From positions 62,001 through 126,000 of the forward strand of contig JAFAYL010000059.1 of assembly GCA_019240405.1 (NCBI GenBank): a stretch of 64,000 bases of DNA. The letters are read 5' to 3'. How positions within the stretch are numbered: position 1 is the stretch's first letter; every line of letters begins with the position of its first letter. Below the pieces are notes generated by a model. That model had not been told where the DNA came from, made no database searches, and worked only from the letters and a program-made list of their open reading frames with translations. The stretch is from Acidobacteriaceae bacterium (GTDB lineage: Bacteria > Acidobacteriota > Terriglobia > Bryobacterales > Bryobacteraceae). A program made the translations under genes and the position numbers. Positions 45,810 to 54,515 of this stretch are shown here, piece by piece.

Positions 45810-47569
45810 GCTGTTTTGCCTGCGTATGGAATCAGAAGATCGAATTTCTGCATATCCCATGCAGCGGTGGGGCAGCGCTCGGCGCACAAGCCGCAGTGAA
45901 CGCAAACATCTTCGTCCTTGGCCATGATGCGCGCGGTTTGCGGAAGAGGCGCGGACACGTACAATGCCTGCTCAAGGTTTAGCGCAGGCGCCGAAAGCCG
46001 CGTCCGAAGATCCATTTCTTCGCCATCGCGAGTGATCGTCAGGCATTGCACAGGACAAACATCAATGCATGCGTCGCATTCAATGCATCGGGGCCCCGTA
46101 AACGCGGTTTGAATATCGCAGTTCAAGCAGCGCTCCACTTCCCGCGCCGTCTGTTCGGCGGTGAATCCGAGTTCCACTTCGATATTGAGCTGCTCAAACC
46201 GTTCGACCAGATCCACGTGCTGCATCTTTTGGCGTGACACGGGATTGTAGTCGTTGTGATAACTCCATTCGCTGATCCCCATTTTTTGACTGACCAGGTT
46301 CATTCCGTACGGCGGCCTATCCGAAGTTGGGATTCCCTGGCAGAGGTTGTGGATGGAAATCGCGGCCTGATGAGCGTGCTCGACCGCCCAGATGATGTTC
46401 TTGGGACCAAACGCCGAATCGCCGCCGAAAAAGACGCCTGGGCGCGTGGCTTCCATTGTTACTTCGTTCACCACCGGCATGTCCCATTTATCGAATTCAA
46501 TGCCGAGATCGCGCTCGATCCACGGAAACGCGTTTTCCTGGCCGATCGCAAGGATCACATCATCCGCGGGAAGAAAGACCGTATCGATCGTTTGCGAACG
46601 CTTCGCATCGGCGTCCCACTCGAGGCGTTCAAAGTCCATGCCCTTGAGTTGGCCGTTTTCGATGACAAAGTTTTTCGGCGCGTAGTTAATTACGATTTCG
46701 ACGCTCTCTTCTTCCGCGTCTTCGAGCTCCCAGGGCGAGGCTTTGAAATATTTTCGGGGGCGTCGCGCCATGACTTTTATGTCTTTGCCGCCGAGCCTTC
46801 GAGAAGACCGGCAGCAATCCATGGCCGTGTTACCTACACCAATGATCAACACCCGCTCACCGATCGAGTCCGTGTGCCCAAAGGCGATTGATTCCAGCCA
46901 GTCGATTCCGATATGAATGCGCTCGCTGTCATGGCGTCCGGGAATCTCTAGATCTTTACCGCGAGGCGCCCCGCTTCCCACGAAGATCGCATCGAAGCCC
47001 TGGCTCAGCAAATCTCTCATGCTGTTCACAGGCGAATTGAAACGTGCGTCGACGCCCAGGTCGAGAATCATGTTCACTTCTTCGAACAGAACTCGCTCAG
47101 GCAGCCGGAACGCCGGAATATTCGATCGCATGAGGCCGCCGGGCTTATCCTGTTTCTCGAAAATAGTAACTTCGTACTCGAGCGGCAGCAGATCGTTTGC
47201 GATGGTGAGCGACGCTGGGCCGGCCCCCACGCACGCGATGCGCTTGCCATTCTTCTTGTCGGGAATTTTGGGCAGTAAATGCGCAATTTCGCCGCGCAGG
47301 TCCGCCGCTACCCGCTTCAAGCGGCAGATTGCGACAGGTTTTCCATCTACTCGGGTGCGGCGGCAAGCAGGCTCGCAAGGGCGATCGCAGGTGCGTCCGA
47401 GAATCGCGGGGAATACGTTTGATTCCCGATTGAGCATGTACGCGTCGGTGTATCTGCCTTGTGCGATGAGACGGATGTACTCGGGAACATTGGTATGCGC
47501 CGGGCAGGCCCACTGGCAATCCACGACCTTGTGATAGTAGTTCGGGTTTTGAACGTCAGTCGGTCTCAC
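45782..47569 (-). CDS. GltD/NfnB-like FAD oxidoreductase with C-terminal 2x[4Fe-4S] ferredoxin domain
   Basis: The 595-residue product has an N-terminal Cys cluster (Cys18, 22, 61, 65, 69; RTCDRPCEPACR) as in the glutamate synthase small subunit, then FAD binding CVGAGPASLTIANDLL and a second dinucleotide fold LIIGVGNTAMDCC. The C-terminus carries CIECDACIDVCPVQC and CVHCGLCAERCPTA, two 4Fe-4S sites. No glutamate synthase large subunit is present. Its place at the head of the korAB operon suggests that it moves electrons between Kor-reduced ferredoxin and NAD(P)H, similar in principle to NfnB; that is inferred. Confidence 0.75.
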   Translation of the reverse strand: MRPTDVQNPNYYHKVVDCQWACPAHTNVPEYIRLIAQGRYTDAYMLNRESNVFPAILGRTCDRPCEPACRRTRVDGKPVAICRLKRVAADLRGEIAHLLPKIPDKKNGKRIACVGAGPASLTIANDLLPLEYEVTIFEKQDKPGGLMRSNIPAFRLPERVLFEEVNMILDLGVDARFNSPVNSMRDLLSQGFDAIFVGSGAPRGKDLEIPGRHDSERIHIGIDWLESIAFGHTDSIGERVLIIGVGNTAMDCCRSSRRLGGKDIKVMARRPRKYFKASPWELEDAEEESVEIVINYAPKNFVIENGQLKGMDFERLEWDADAKRSQTIDTVFLPADDVILAIGQENAFPWIERDLGIEFDKWDMPVVNEVTMEATRPGVFFGGDSAFGPKNIIWAVEHAHQAAISIHNLCQGIPTSDRPPYGMNLVSQKMGISEWSYHNDYNPVSRQKMQHVDLVERFEQLNIEVELGFTAEQTAREVERCLNCDIQTAFTGPRCIECDACIDVCPVQCLTITRDGEEMDLRTRLSAPALNLEQALYVSAPLPQTARIMAKDEDVCVHCGLCAERCPTAAWDMQKFDLLIPYAGKTACMTSCIPA

Positions 47570-47712
47570 GCAGGCCAGCGACCAGCTACTTGGGGGTCAA
47601 GCTAAATGGGTTCGGAAAATATTATATAACGTTTTGCCCATGAAGTGTTCGCGCCCGTAACGTGGAGTTGCGAACCCGCGTCCTCATCAATCATCCTACT
47701 GATAGAGACTAC

Positions 47713-48900
47713 GTGCCTGTCATTCTTGGAATTCCTCGCGAGACGTTCCCGGGAGAGCGCCGCGTGGCGATTGCCCCCCGTCATTGTGAGCTGTTGCGAA
47801 AGGCGCAAATGGAGGTGCTCGTTGAGCATTCGGCAGGCCTTGAAGCGGGATTCACGGATGACTTGTACGTTGCTCGTGGCGCCCGATTAGCGAGCCGGGC
47901 TGAAGTCTTCGAACAAGCCGAGATCCTTGCGCAAATGCGCTGCCTCGGCGCGAATCCCGAAGCGGGCCGCACTGATCTTCCCCTATTTCGTTCCGGGCAG
48001 GCGTTGGTCGGTTTCGGAGAGCCGCTAACGGCGATACGCGAGGCTGCGGACCTGGCCGCCGCCGGGGTATCGTTTTTCGCTATGGAATTGGTACCGCGCA
48101 TCACACGCGCGCAGAGCATGGACGCGTTGTCGTCGATGGCCACGATTTCCGGTTATCGCGCCGTTCTGCTGGCAGCGAGTCACCTTCCGAAAATGTTTCC
48201 GATGCTCATGACCGCGGCAGGGACGATCACGCCCTCGAAAGTCTTTGTGCTCGGCGCGGGAGTGGCCGGCCTTCAGGCGATTGCAATGGCTCGGCGCATG
48301 GGTGCAGTTGTTTCCGCCTACGATGTGCGCCCCGCCGTCAAAGAGCAGGTAGAAAGCGTGGGCGCAAAGTTTGTGACGTTAGATGTGGATTCGCAGGCTT
48401 CGGAGGACAAGGGTGGGTACGCAAAAGCAATGGGCGAAGACTTCTACCGGCGGCAGCGCCAGTTAATGAGCGAGGTTTTGCGGGAGCAGGACGTCATTAT
48501 CACAACGGCTGCTGTACCCGGCCAGAAAGCACCCGTGCTGATCACCTCGGAAATGATTGAAGGGATGTGTCAGGGGTCGGTGATCGTTGACATTGCAGCC
48601 GAGCGAGGCGGAAATTGCGATCTCACGCATCCTGGCGAAACGGTTGTGCATAGAGGGATCACGATTCTCGGCCCATTAAATCTGCCGTCTTCGGTGCCCT
48701 ACCATGCGAGCCAGATGTACTCTACAAACATTTCGGCATTCCTCCGGCTACTCGTTCGCGATGGCGCTCTCGACATCAATCGAGAGGACGAAATTATACG
48801 CGAGACACTCGTTACGCATGGCAACCAGATCGTGCATCCCCGTATCGCAGAACTCGCGAAAGCATCCCAGGGTGCCGAACCAAGAGAGGTGCAGGTGTGA
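47713..48900 (+). CDS. pntAA: NAD(P) transhydrogenase alpha subunit, domain I
   Basis: From GTG at 47713 the product is 395 residues beginning PVILGIPRETFPGERRVAIA, the normal family start; a GTG at 47662 would add 17 residues of unlikely sequence. KVFVLGAGVAGLQAIAMARR is the NAD(H)-binding fold and VSAYDVRPAVKEQVES follows. Domain I takes hydride from NADH. It is the first of three overlapping genes and is divergent from the flavoprotein-Kor operon. Confidence 0.88.
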   Translation: MPVILGIPRETFPGERRVAIAPRHCELLRKAQMEVLVEHSAGLEAGFTDDLYVARGARLASRAEVFEQAEILAQMRCLGANPEAGRTDLPLFRSGQALVGFGEPLTAIREAADLAAAGVSFFAMELVPRITRAQSMDALSSMATISGYRAVLLAASHLPKMFPMLMTAAGTITPSKVFVLGAGVAGLQAIAMARRMGAVVSAYDVRPAVKEQVESVGAKFVTLDVDSQASEDKGGYAKAMGEDFYRRQRQLMSEVLREQDVIITTAAVPGQKAPVLITSEMIEGMCQGSVIVDIAAERGGNCDLTHPGETVVHRGITILGPLNLPSSVPYHASQMYSTNISAFLRLLVRDGALDINREDEIIRETLVTHGNQIVHPRIAELAKASQGAEPREVQV

Positions 48901-49193
48901 GCTCGTACGAGATTGCAATCTGGGTGTTCATGCTCGCTGCGTTTCTTGGGTTTGAGCTCATCCGCCGAGTGTCTCCGCTTTTGCACACGCCGCTCATGTC
49001 GCTGACGAATGCGATCTCAGCAATTGCCGTTGTGGGGGCGATTCTGATCACGGGTGAAAAAGACGCCTCAACGCTGACGCGCACGCTCGGCTTTATCGCC
49101 GTTGTCGCATCCACAACCAACGTGGTCAGCGGCTATCTCATTACAGACCGCATGCTCAAGATGTTTAAGAAGCGAAATCCGGAAAAGGAATGA
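48897..49193 (+). CDS. pntAB: NAD(P) transhydrogenase, small membrane subunit (PntAB)
   Basis: The 98-residue product has three hydrophobic helices: YEIAIWVFMLAAFLGFELI, LTNAISAIAVVGAILITGE and FIAVVASTTNVVSGYLITDR. This is the separate domain IIa seen in three-gene transhydrogenases. Its GTG start overlaps the pntAA stop as GTGA and its stop overlaps pntB as ATGA, giving tight coupling. Confidence 0.88.
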   Translation: MSSYEIAIWVFMLAAFLGFELIRRVSPLLHTPLMSLTNAISAIAVVGAILITGEKDASTLTRTLGFIAVVASTTNVVSGYLITDRMLKMFKKRNPEKE

Positions 49194-50569
49194 GGAACAG
49201 CATCTTTCCGGCCCTTTACATCCTGGCGGCAGCGGGCTTCATTCTCGCGATCAAATGGATGAATTCGCCAGTGACCGCTCGCCGCGGCGTGATTGCAGGC
49301 GAGATCGGGATGCTGCTTGCCGTAGTCGGGACCCTCCTGCGGCATGAAGTGGTCACGTATCAATGGATACTCATCGCGTTCTTTATCGGCTCCGCGTTAG
49401 GGGTTCCGCTCGCTTATCTGATGCCGATGACTGCCGTTCCACAGCGAACCGCTTTTTCGCACGCTTGCGGCGCTCTTGCTTCAGCCTTGATCGGGACAGC
49501 GGAATATTACCGCCACACCCCCCACGGGTTCGTCATGACGGCGCTCGTGCTCGAAACCTTGCTTGGCTTCCTCACCTTCACTGCAAGCCTGATGGCTTTC
49601 GGGAAATTACAGGAGATTCTTCCGACGCGGCCCATCACATATCGGGGGCAAAATTTCGTCAACTTGGGAGTGTTCGCGCTCGCGGTTGCCATTGGAATTG
49701 CGCTGATTCTGTCGCCTGAGCGCACCTGGCTCTTTCCGATATTCAGCGTGCTCTCGCTAATTTTCGGAGTCATGCTGATCGTTCCCATTGGCGGCGCCGA
49801 TATGCCGACGGTTATTGCTTTGCTCAATTCTTATGCGGGTTTATCCGCCAGCGCCATGGGTTTCGTTCTCGATAACAAGCTGCTGATCGTTGCCGGGGCC
49901 CTCGATGGCTCGTCTGGCTTTATTCTTTCGGTGATCATGTGCCGGGCCATGAATCGTTCGTTTAGCAATGTACTCTTCGGGGCGTTTGGCACGCTTCAAG
50001 TGAGCGCACAAAAGGCGGCGGAGCGGCCGGTTCGTTCCGCGTCGCCCGAAGAAGCTGCCGAGATATTGGATTCGGCCCGCAGCGTGGTCATCATTCCGGG
50101 CTACGGAATGGCGGTGGCACAGGCTCAGCACAAGCTCCGAGAGATGTTCGATGTCCTCACGCGACGGGGCGTCGATGTGCGATTCGCGATTCATCCGGTT
50201 GCCGGGCGAATGCCAGGTCACATGAACGTTTTGTTAGCCGAGGCAAACGTGCCGTACGACCGGCTGGCTGAAATGGACGACATTAACCCGGAATTCCCCA
50301 GGGCTGATGTTGCGCTGGTGATCGGCGCCAATGATGTCGTAAATCCGGCGGCCAAGACGGACAAGGGCAGCCCGATTGCGGGCATGCCGATCCTGAATGC
50401 ATACGAGGCGCGTACTGTGATGGTAATCAAACGCAGCATGAGTCCCGGCTTCGCTGGAATCGACAACGATCTTTATCACATGGATAAAACGCTGATGCTG
50501 TTCGGCGACGCGAAGGTTTTCGTGGGAAGTATTGTGAAAGAACTGAACGCGGCGGTTGCGGCGCGATAG
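49190..50569 (+). CDS. pntB: NAD(P) transhydrogenase beta subunit
   Basis: The 459-residue product has about eight membrane helices (domain IIb) and a C-terminal NADP(H)-binding domain III with VVIIPGYGMAVAQAQHKL, HPVAGRMPGHMNVLLAEANV and VIGANDVVNPAAKTD. The enzyme uses the proton gradient to drive hydride transfer from NADH to NADP+. Translation starts in the ATGA overlap with pntAB. Confidence 0.92.
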   Translation: MRNSIFPALYILAAAGFILAIKWMNSPVTARRGVIAGEIGMLLAVVGTLLRHEVVTYQWILIAFFIGSALGVPLAYLMPMTAVPQRTAFSHACGALASALIGTAEYYRHTPHGFVMTALVLETLLGFLTFTASLMAFGKLQEILPTRPITYRGQNFVNLGVFALAVAIGIALILSPERTWLFPIFSVLSLIFGVMLIVPIGGADMPTVIALLNSYAGLSASAMGFVLDNKLLIVAGALDGSSGFILSVIMCRAMNRSFSNVLFGAFGTLQVSAQKAAERPVRSASPEEAAEILDSARSVVIIPGYGMAVAQAQHKLREMFDVLTRRGVDVRFAIHPVAGRMPGHMNVLLAEANVPYDRLAEMDDINPEFPRADVALVIGANDVVNPAAKTDKGSPIAGMPILNAYEARTVMVIKRSMSPGFAGIDNDLYHMDKTLMLFGDAKVFVGSIVKELNAAVAAR

Positions 50570-50587
50570 GATTCGCAATCTCCAGCA

Positions 50588-53005
50588 TTATTCGTTCCGA
50601 AGCGCGATCACAGGATCCACACTCGCGGCAGCCCGAGAGGGCAGATAGCTAGCGATCAATCCGGTGGCGAGAATTAAGACGCCCGCTGTTCCGAATGCAA
50701 GCGGATCCGTCCCCTTGACTCCTGACATCAGATGGCCGAAGAGCGCTGCGGCGGTATAGGCGAGTGCCAGTCCAATTGCGCCGCCCGCCAGAATCAGTTG
50801 CAAGCCTTGACGCATGATCATCGCAAGGACCCGATTGCGATCCGCGCCTAACCCAATGCGAATGCCGATCTCACGCGTGCGTTGCGCAACGGAGTATGAG
50901 ATGACGCCGTAAATTCCAATCGCCGCCATTAATAGGCCGGCTAGTCCGAAGGCAGTTGCAAACTGAGTTCCGTATCGATAGGGAGAAAAGACGTAGCTGT
51001 CCTCAATCAGATGCTTCATAGTCATGATTCCGTAGACCGGCAATTCCGGATCTAGCGCATGAAACTGAGCGCGGACTGCCGTGATGACCGAGGCGACTGG
51101 AGCTGCTGAATGTACCATCAAGCTGGCATTCGATACGGGGTGCTGCCAAAAGGGAAGAAAAAATAAAGGCCGGGGCGCTTCTCCCAGCGCGAAATATTTT
51201 CCAGTCTGAACGATCCCGATAATTTCGACCAGCGGTTCGTTTGAGCCCAAACGAAAACGTTTTCCAATGGCGGGCTGATCCGGCCAGAAGTGCCGCGCGA
51301 AAGCTGCGTTGACCACGGCTACGGGCCGCGAGTTCGAATCATCGTGTTCCGAAAAATCACGGCCAGCGAGGAGCCGCGTGCCCGCAGTACGGAAATAATG
51401 GGGACTTACGACGTTGTACATCACTGTGTCCCCGCTTTGGAGCTTTCGGGACGGCTCTCCTTCCCGCATGATTTGCTCGGAAGAGAACCCCGTGAATGGC
51501 AGAAATTCGACTAACGCGGCCTCGGTTGTACCGGGTAGGGCTCTTACCCGATCCAGCAGACGCCTCTCAAACGTCGCTGCAGCGTCGGAATTGTAACTCT
51601 GCTTGGATAAATTGAATGAGAACACTTCGCGCCCCTCGCGTGCGTAACTCACATCGATTTTCGAACTGGCACTAAGTGCCCGCATACATAAACCTGCTGC
51701 GATCAGAAGAACGACAGACGCAGCGATCTGGGCAATTACCAATAAATCGCTGCCGCGCAGGCGCGACGAGCCGGTCCCGCTGCCCTGTTTCATGATCTGA
51801 TTCAAATCCCATCGCGTAACTCGCCAGGCCGGAAACAGACCACATACGAGGGCCGTCAGGGCCGTTGCAGCGATCGTAAACGCGAGAATGCGGCGATCCA
51901 GAGAATAATCGCCCATCCGATAGCGGAAATCAACCCCGGGTTGGATCGTGTTTAACCACCCCGTGATGAATGAAGAAAGCAGCAGCCCCGCCCCGAGTCC
52001 CGCGAGCGCGAGAACCGAGCTTTCACCGAAGATGAGCCGGAGCATTTGAGCGCGTGTGGCGCCGAGAGATGCGCGAATCGCAAATTCGCGACTGCGATTT
52101 GCTGTCCGCACAAGTAGCAGATTAGCGACATTGGCGCATGCAATCAGAAGCAAGATCAAAACGAGCGCCATGCCGAACACCAGCATTGGTCTGACCGTGT
52201 CCGTTGCCTGGGGATCGGGCCGCGAATCTGTCTCGGCCATAATGATCGGACGGACGCCTTTGTTTGTGGCTGGATATTGTTTCTCTAATGCACTACCCAG
52301 CAGCGCGGCTGCTGCACGAGCTTGGTTCAATGAGATGCCCGGCCTAAGCCGGCCCAAAATGCGGTAGGCGTAGTAATCGCGGTGATTGGTATCGAGCTGC
52401 AGTCCCTGGGCCTTCACCGGAACGAAACCATCGATGTCGACGTATGAAATGGCGCCGTGAAAACTGCTCGGCGCAATGCCAATAATCGTGAAATCATGAG
52501 CGTTCAAGCGGACCGAGGAACCGATCACGCCCGGATCCCCGCCTAGCTTACCTTTCCAGTAGGAGTAACTGAGGACCAGCAGCGGGCTGGATTCTTCCCG
52601 ACCTCCGAAAAGCCTGCCCGCAGCCGGCCTGAGGCCTAGCATGGGGAAGAAGCTGCCGCTCACGGCCTCAACCCAGAGACGATCCGTTACGCCGCCACGC
52701 TTAAAGTTCGTGACGGTGAGGCAATCGATAGAAGTCGCGCGGAAGATGGCGAGCTTCCTGTAATCGTCGTATTCCGGGTACGAGATTCGGCGCGAGAACT
52801 GAAGGCCATTGTCCTGGGCTTGCAGAATTATCAGATTCCGTCCGTTTTTCACCGGCATCGGGCGGAGCATCATGCTGTCCATTGAGCTGAAGATGGCGGT
52901 GTTAACTCCGATGCCGATGCCGAGCGTTACTGCCGCAGCGATTACAAACACCGGAGCTTTGCGGAGGCCCCGGAGGCAGTACTTCAGATCTCGTAACCAG
53001 CTCAT
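50588..53005 (-). CDS. MacB/FtsX-type permease, acidobacterial duplicated orphan permease (ADOP)
   Basis: The 805-residue product has two FtsX-type permease units, each with a MacB_PCD-like periplasmic domain. The start LRDLKYCLRGLRKAPVFVIA and VTLGIGIGVNTAIFS are ADOP signatures, as are RTANRSREFAIRASLGATRA and SVAQRTREIGIRIGLGADRN at the two transmembrane cores. No ATPase or adaptor gene is next to it, which is normal for this group. Such permeases may serve as the missing membrane partner for MacA/MacB-ATPase pairs. The short N-terminal cap common in longer ADOPs is absent. Confidence 0.88.
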   Translation of the reverse strand: MSWLRDLKYCLRGLRKAPVFVIAAAVTLGIGIGVNTAIFSSMDSMMLRPMPVKNGRNLIILQAQDNGLQFSRRISYPEYDDYRKLAIFRATSIDCLTVTNFKRGGVTDRLWVEAVSGSFFPMLGLRPAAGRLFGGREESSPLLVLSYSYWKGKLGGDPGVIGSSVRLNAHDFTIIGIAPSSFHGAISYVDIDGFVPVKAQGLQLDTNHRDYYAYRILGRLRPGISLNQARAAAALLGSALEKQYPATNKGVRPIIMAETDSRPDPQATDTVRPMLVFGMALVLILLLIACANVANLLLVRTANRSREFAIRASLGATRAQMLRLIFGESSVLALAGLGAGLLLSSFITGWLNTIQPGVDFRYRMGDYSLDRRILAFTIAATALTALVCGLFPAWRVTRWDLNQIMKQGSGTGSSRLRGSDLLVIAQIAASVVLLIAAGLCMRALSASSKIDVSYAREGREVFSFNLSKQSYNSDAAATFERRLLDRVRALPGTTEAALVEFLPFTGFSSEQIMREGEPSRKLQSGDTVMYNVVSPHYFRTAGTRLLAGRDFSEHDDSNSRPVAVVNAAFARHFWPDQPAIGKRFRLGSNEPLVEIIGIVQTGKYFALGEAPRPLFFLPFWQHPVSNASLMVHSAAPVASVITAVRAQFHALDPELPVYGIMTMKHLIEDSYVFSPYRYGTQFATAFGLAGLLMAAIGIYGVISYSVAQRTREIGIRIGLGADRNRVLAMIMRQGLQLILAGGAIGLALAYTAAALFGHLMSGVKGTDPLAFGTAGVLILATGLIASYLPSRAAASVDPVIALRNE

Positions 53006-53083
53006 ATTGCGGGTATTAGAGCAAGGGTAATGCCGTTCGAGGGCCCGCGCAAGTCATTTTGCTCTTACCGAGTCACGCCCCGG

Positions 53084-54166
53084 TTAATCACGCCGAACGT
53101 CCAGTTCTGGGACGCGAGCTCCTGTTGTGGTACAGTCGCGGTATTTCGCAATCGCGCTGTCTTCCGCGGCATAGTCGAACTGTGCCGGATCAATGGGTGG
53201 CGGATTCTCCCTTTCCCACGCGATCGTGCGCGCGAGTGCGACTGCCGGCTCGACTGGCTCCTGAAAATCCAGCTCCTCGCGAATGCGCGCGCTGCTCATA
53301 ACCCAGTGCTGTTCGGTGTTGTGGCTGACGCGAAGGTGTTCGGGCGTGACATCGCGCGGGACCGGAACCACCTCGCCGCACCAACCGGCTGATTGCGCGA
53401 TTTTACGTACCCATTCGATCTCTGTGAAAGCCTCAGGCTCGGCGATGTTGTAGATCCGGCCCTCCGCTCTTGATGAGACTGCGGCACGCGCGATAGCTGC
53501 CGCCACATTTTCCACATATCCGCGAGGCGCCCGCCACGAAGCAGCCTCTTCCTGAATCAGAATTGCCGGCCGCCTGTCATCCATTCTTTTGACGTATGGA
53601 AATGTTCGATGCAGCGGATCTCCTGGGCCATAAACCATCGGCAACCGCAGCACCGTGCCGATTAATTGCGGGTCACCCATCACGGTTTGTTCAACGGGAA
53701 TCTTGTCGTATTCGTCATCCAGCCACGAAAAGACCTTCTGTAAGCGGCGAATCTGCTCGGTCGGATAGACATTCGAGACGCTGCGAAGCTCGGAAGTCTC
53801 GGTGAGCGGTAAGGGCTGAAGCCCACCGGGCTCAAGTCCATGAAGGATTCCGGCCGCGCGATACACGTCTCCGCTACTCAGCGCGATAATCCGCCGCGCT
53901 ACGCCACGAAAAACTTCCATGAGCGCTTTGGCTTGGCGCCTACCGCTGAGAATTAGATCGATGACCACTTCGGGAGACTCGCGGCGTAACTTATTCGAGT
54001 CCGCTAGGAGATTGTTTCGATCACCGGTAATGCGGCGAACAGAAGCCGGCATGCAGCCAGGCGATTCGCCGCGGTGATAAACGGTAACATTGTGGCCCTG
54101 TTGAGCAAGTTCCCGAGCCACGTGCGGACCAATGAAACCCGTCCCGCCGATGAGAAGAATATTCAA
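53084..54166 (-). CDS. NAD-dependent epimerase/dehydratase-like SDR protein
   Basis: The 360-residue product has the nucleotide-binding start NILLIGGTGFIGPHVARELA and the family motif LSSGDVYRAAG. A canonical Tyr-x3-Lys pair is not evident: near the expected place only EYDKIPVEQ is seen. YNIAEPEAFTEIEWVRKIAQ fits substrate-side regions of extended SDRs such as the CSP41/isoflavone-reductase-like branch. It may act on a nucleotide sugar or be non-catalytic. It diverges from the giant secreted protein gene. Confidence 0.7.
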   Translation of the reverse strand: MNILLIGGTGFIGPHVARELAQQGHNVTVYHRGESPGCMPASVRRITGDRNNLLADSNKLRRESPEVVIDLILSGRRQAKALMEVFRGVARRIIALSSGDVYRAAGILHGLEPGGLQPLPLTETSELRSVSNVYPTEQIRRLQKVFSWLDDEYDKIPVEQTVMGDPQLIGTVLRLPMVYGPGDPLHRTFPYVKRMDDRRPAILIQEEAASWRAPRGYVENVAAAIARAAVSSRAEGRIYNIAEPEAFTEIEWVRKIAQSAGWCGEVVPVPRDVTPEHLRVSHNTEQHWVMSSARIREELDFQEPVEPAVALARTIAWERENPPPIDPAQFDYAAEDSAIAKYRDCTTTGARVPELDVRRD

Positions 54167-54515
54167 ATCAGAACCATCGAAAACGCCAGAGCAGAAGCAG
54201 GGCGTTTGGGCAGAGTACCGAAAACCGGCAGTACGGAAATCAGCTTGCTATAAACAGAACCCGCTATAGAATCGATAGTACACACAACATCGGGATCGCA
54301 GTTGGACGAGAGCCAAATACCGCTTCGGCATCCCCTAATCGCTCTTTCGATAAAAGCGAAGTGATAGTACTTTTGTTCCGGTACGCAGGGTTCAAGAAAA
54401 GGCAATCACGCCTTTTACGTTGTGATATAAAGAACTGATCTTAAAAATGTAAGTTCGAGGCTTCGCCGGCGACCATACCGTGCTACGTCCGAGCGCGTAA
54501 AGGGGAACAATCCGC
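54167..54515. other. 349-bp divergent region before the giant secreted proteins
   Basis: The region separates the SDR gene from the rightward giant gene. AT-rich patches near 54240-54300 and 54420-54450 could hold promoters, but I cannot pick a clear pair of boxes. A perfect 7-bp inverted repeat lies at 54397-54416. AAAGGGGAA about 10 nt before the ATG at 54516 is the ribosome binding site. No short gene is supported. Confidence 0.45.
54397..54416. terminator. Perfect AAAAGGC/GCCTTTT inverted repeat
   Basis: AAAAGGC (54397-54403) and GCCTTTT (54410-54416) pair fully around AATCAC. The A-run before and T-run after the stem give a bidirectional terminator-like shape in the leader of the giant gene at 54516, or an operator. 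Confidence 0.4.

Noticed and set aside
45809-45905. Longer start for KorA at 45905.
   Set aside because: It would lie inside the flavoprotein gene and adds a sequence unlike the family N-terminus, which begins shortly before the ANVNGTGSAS motif.
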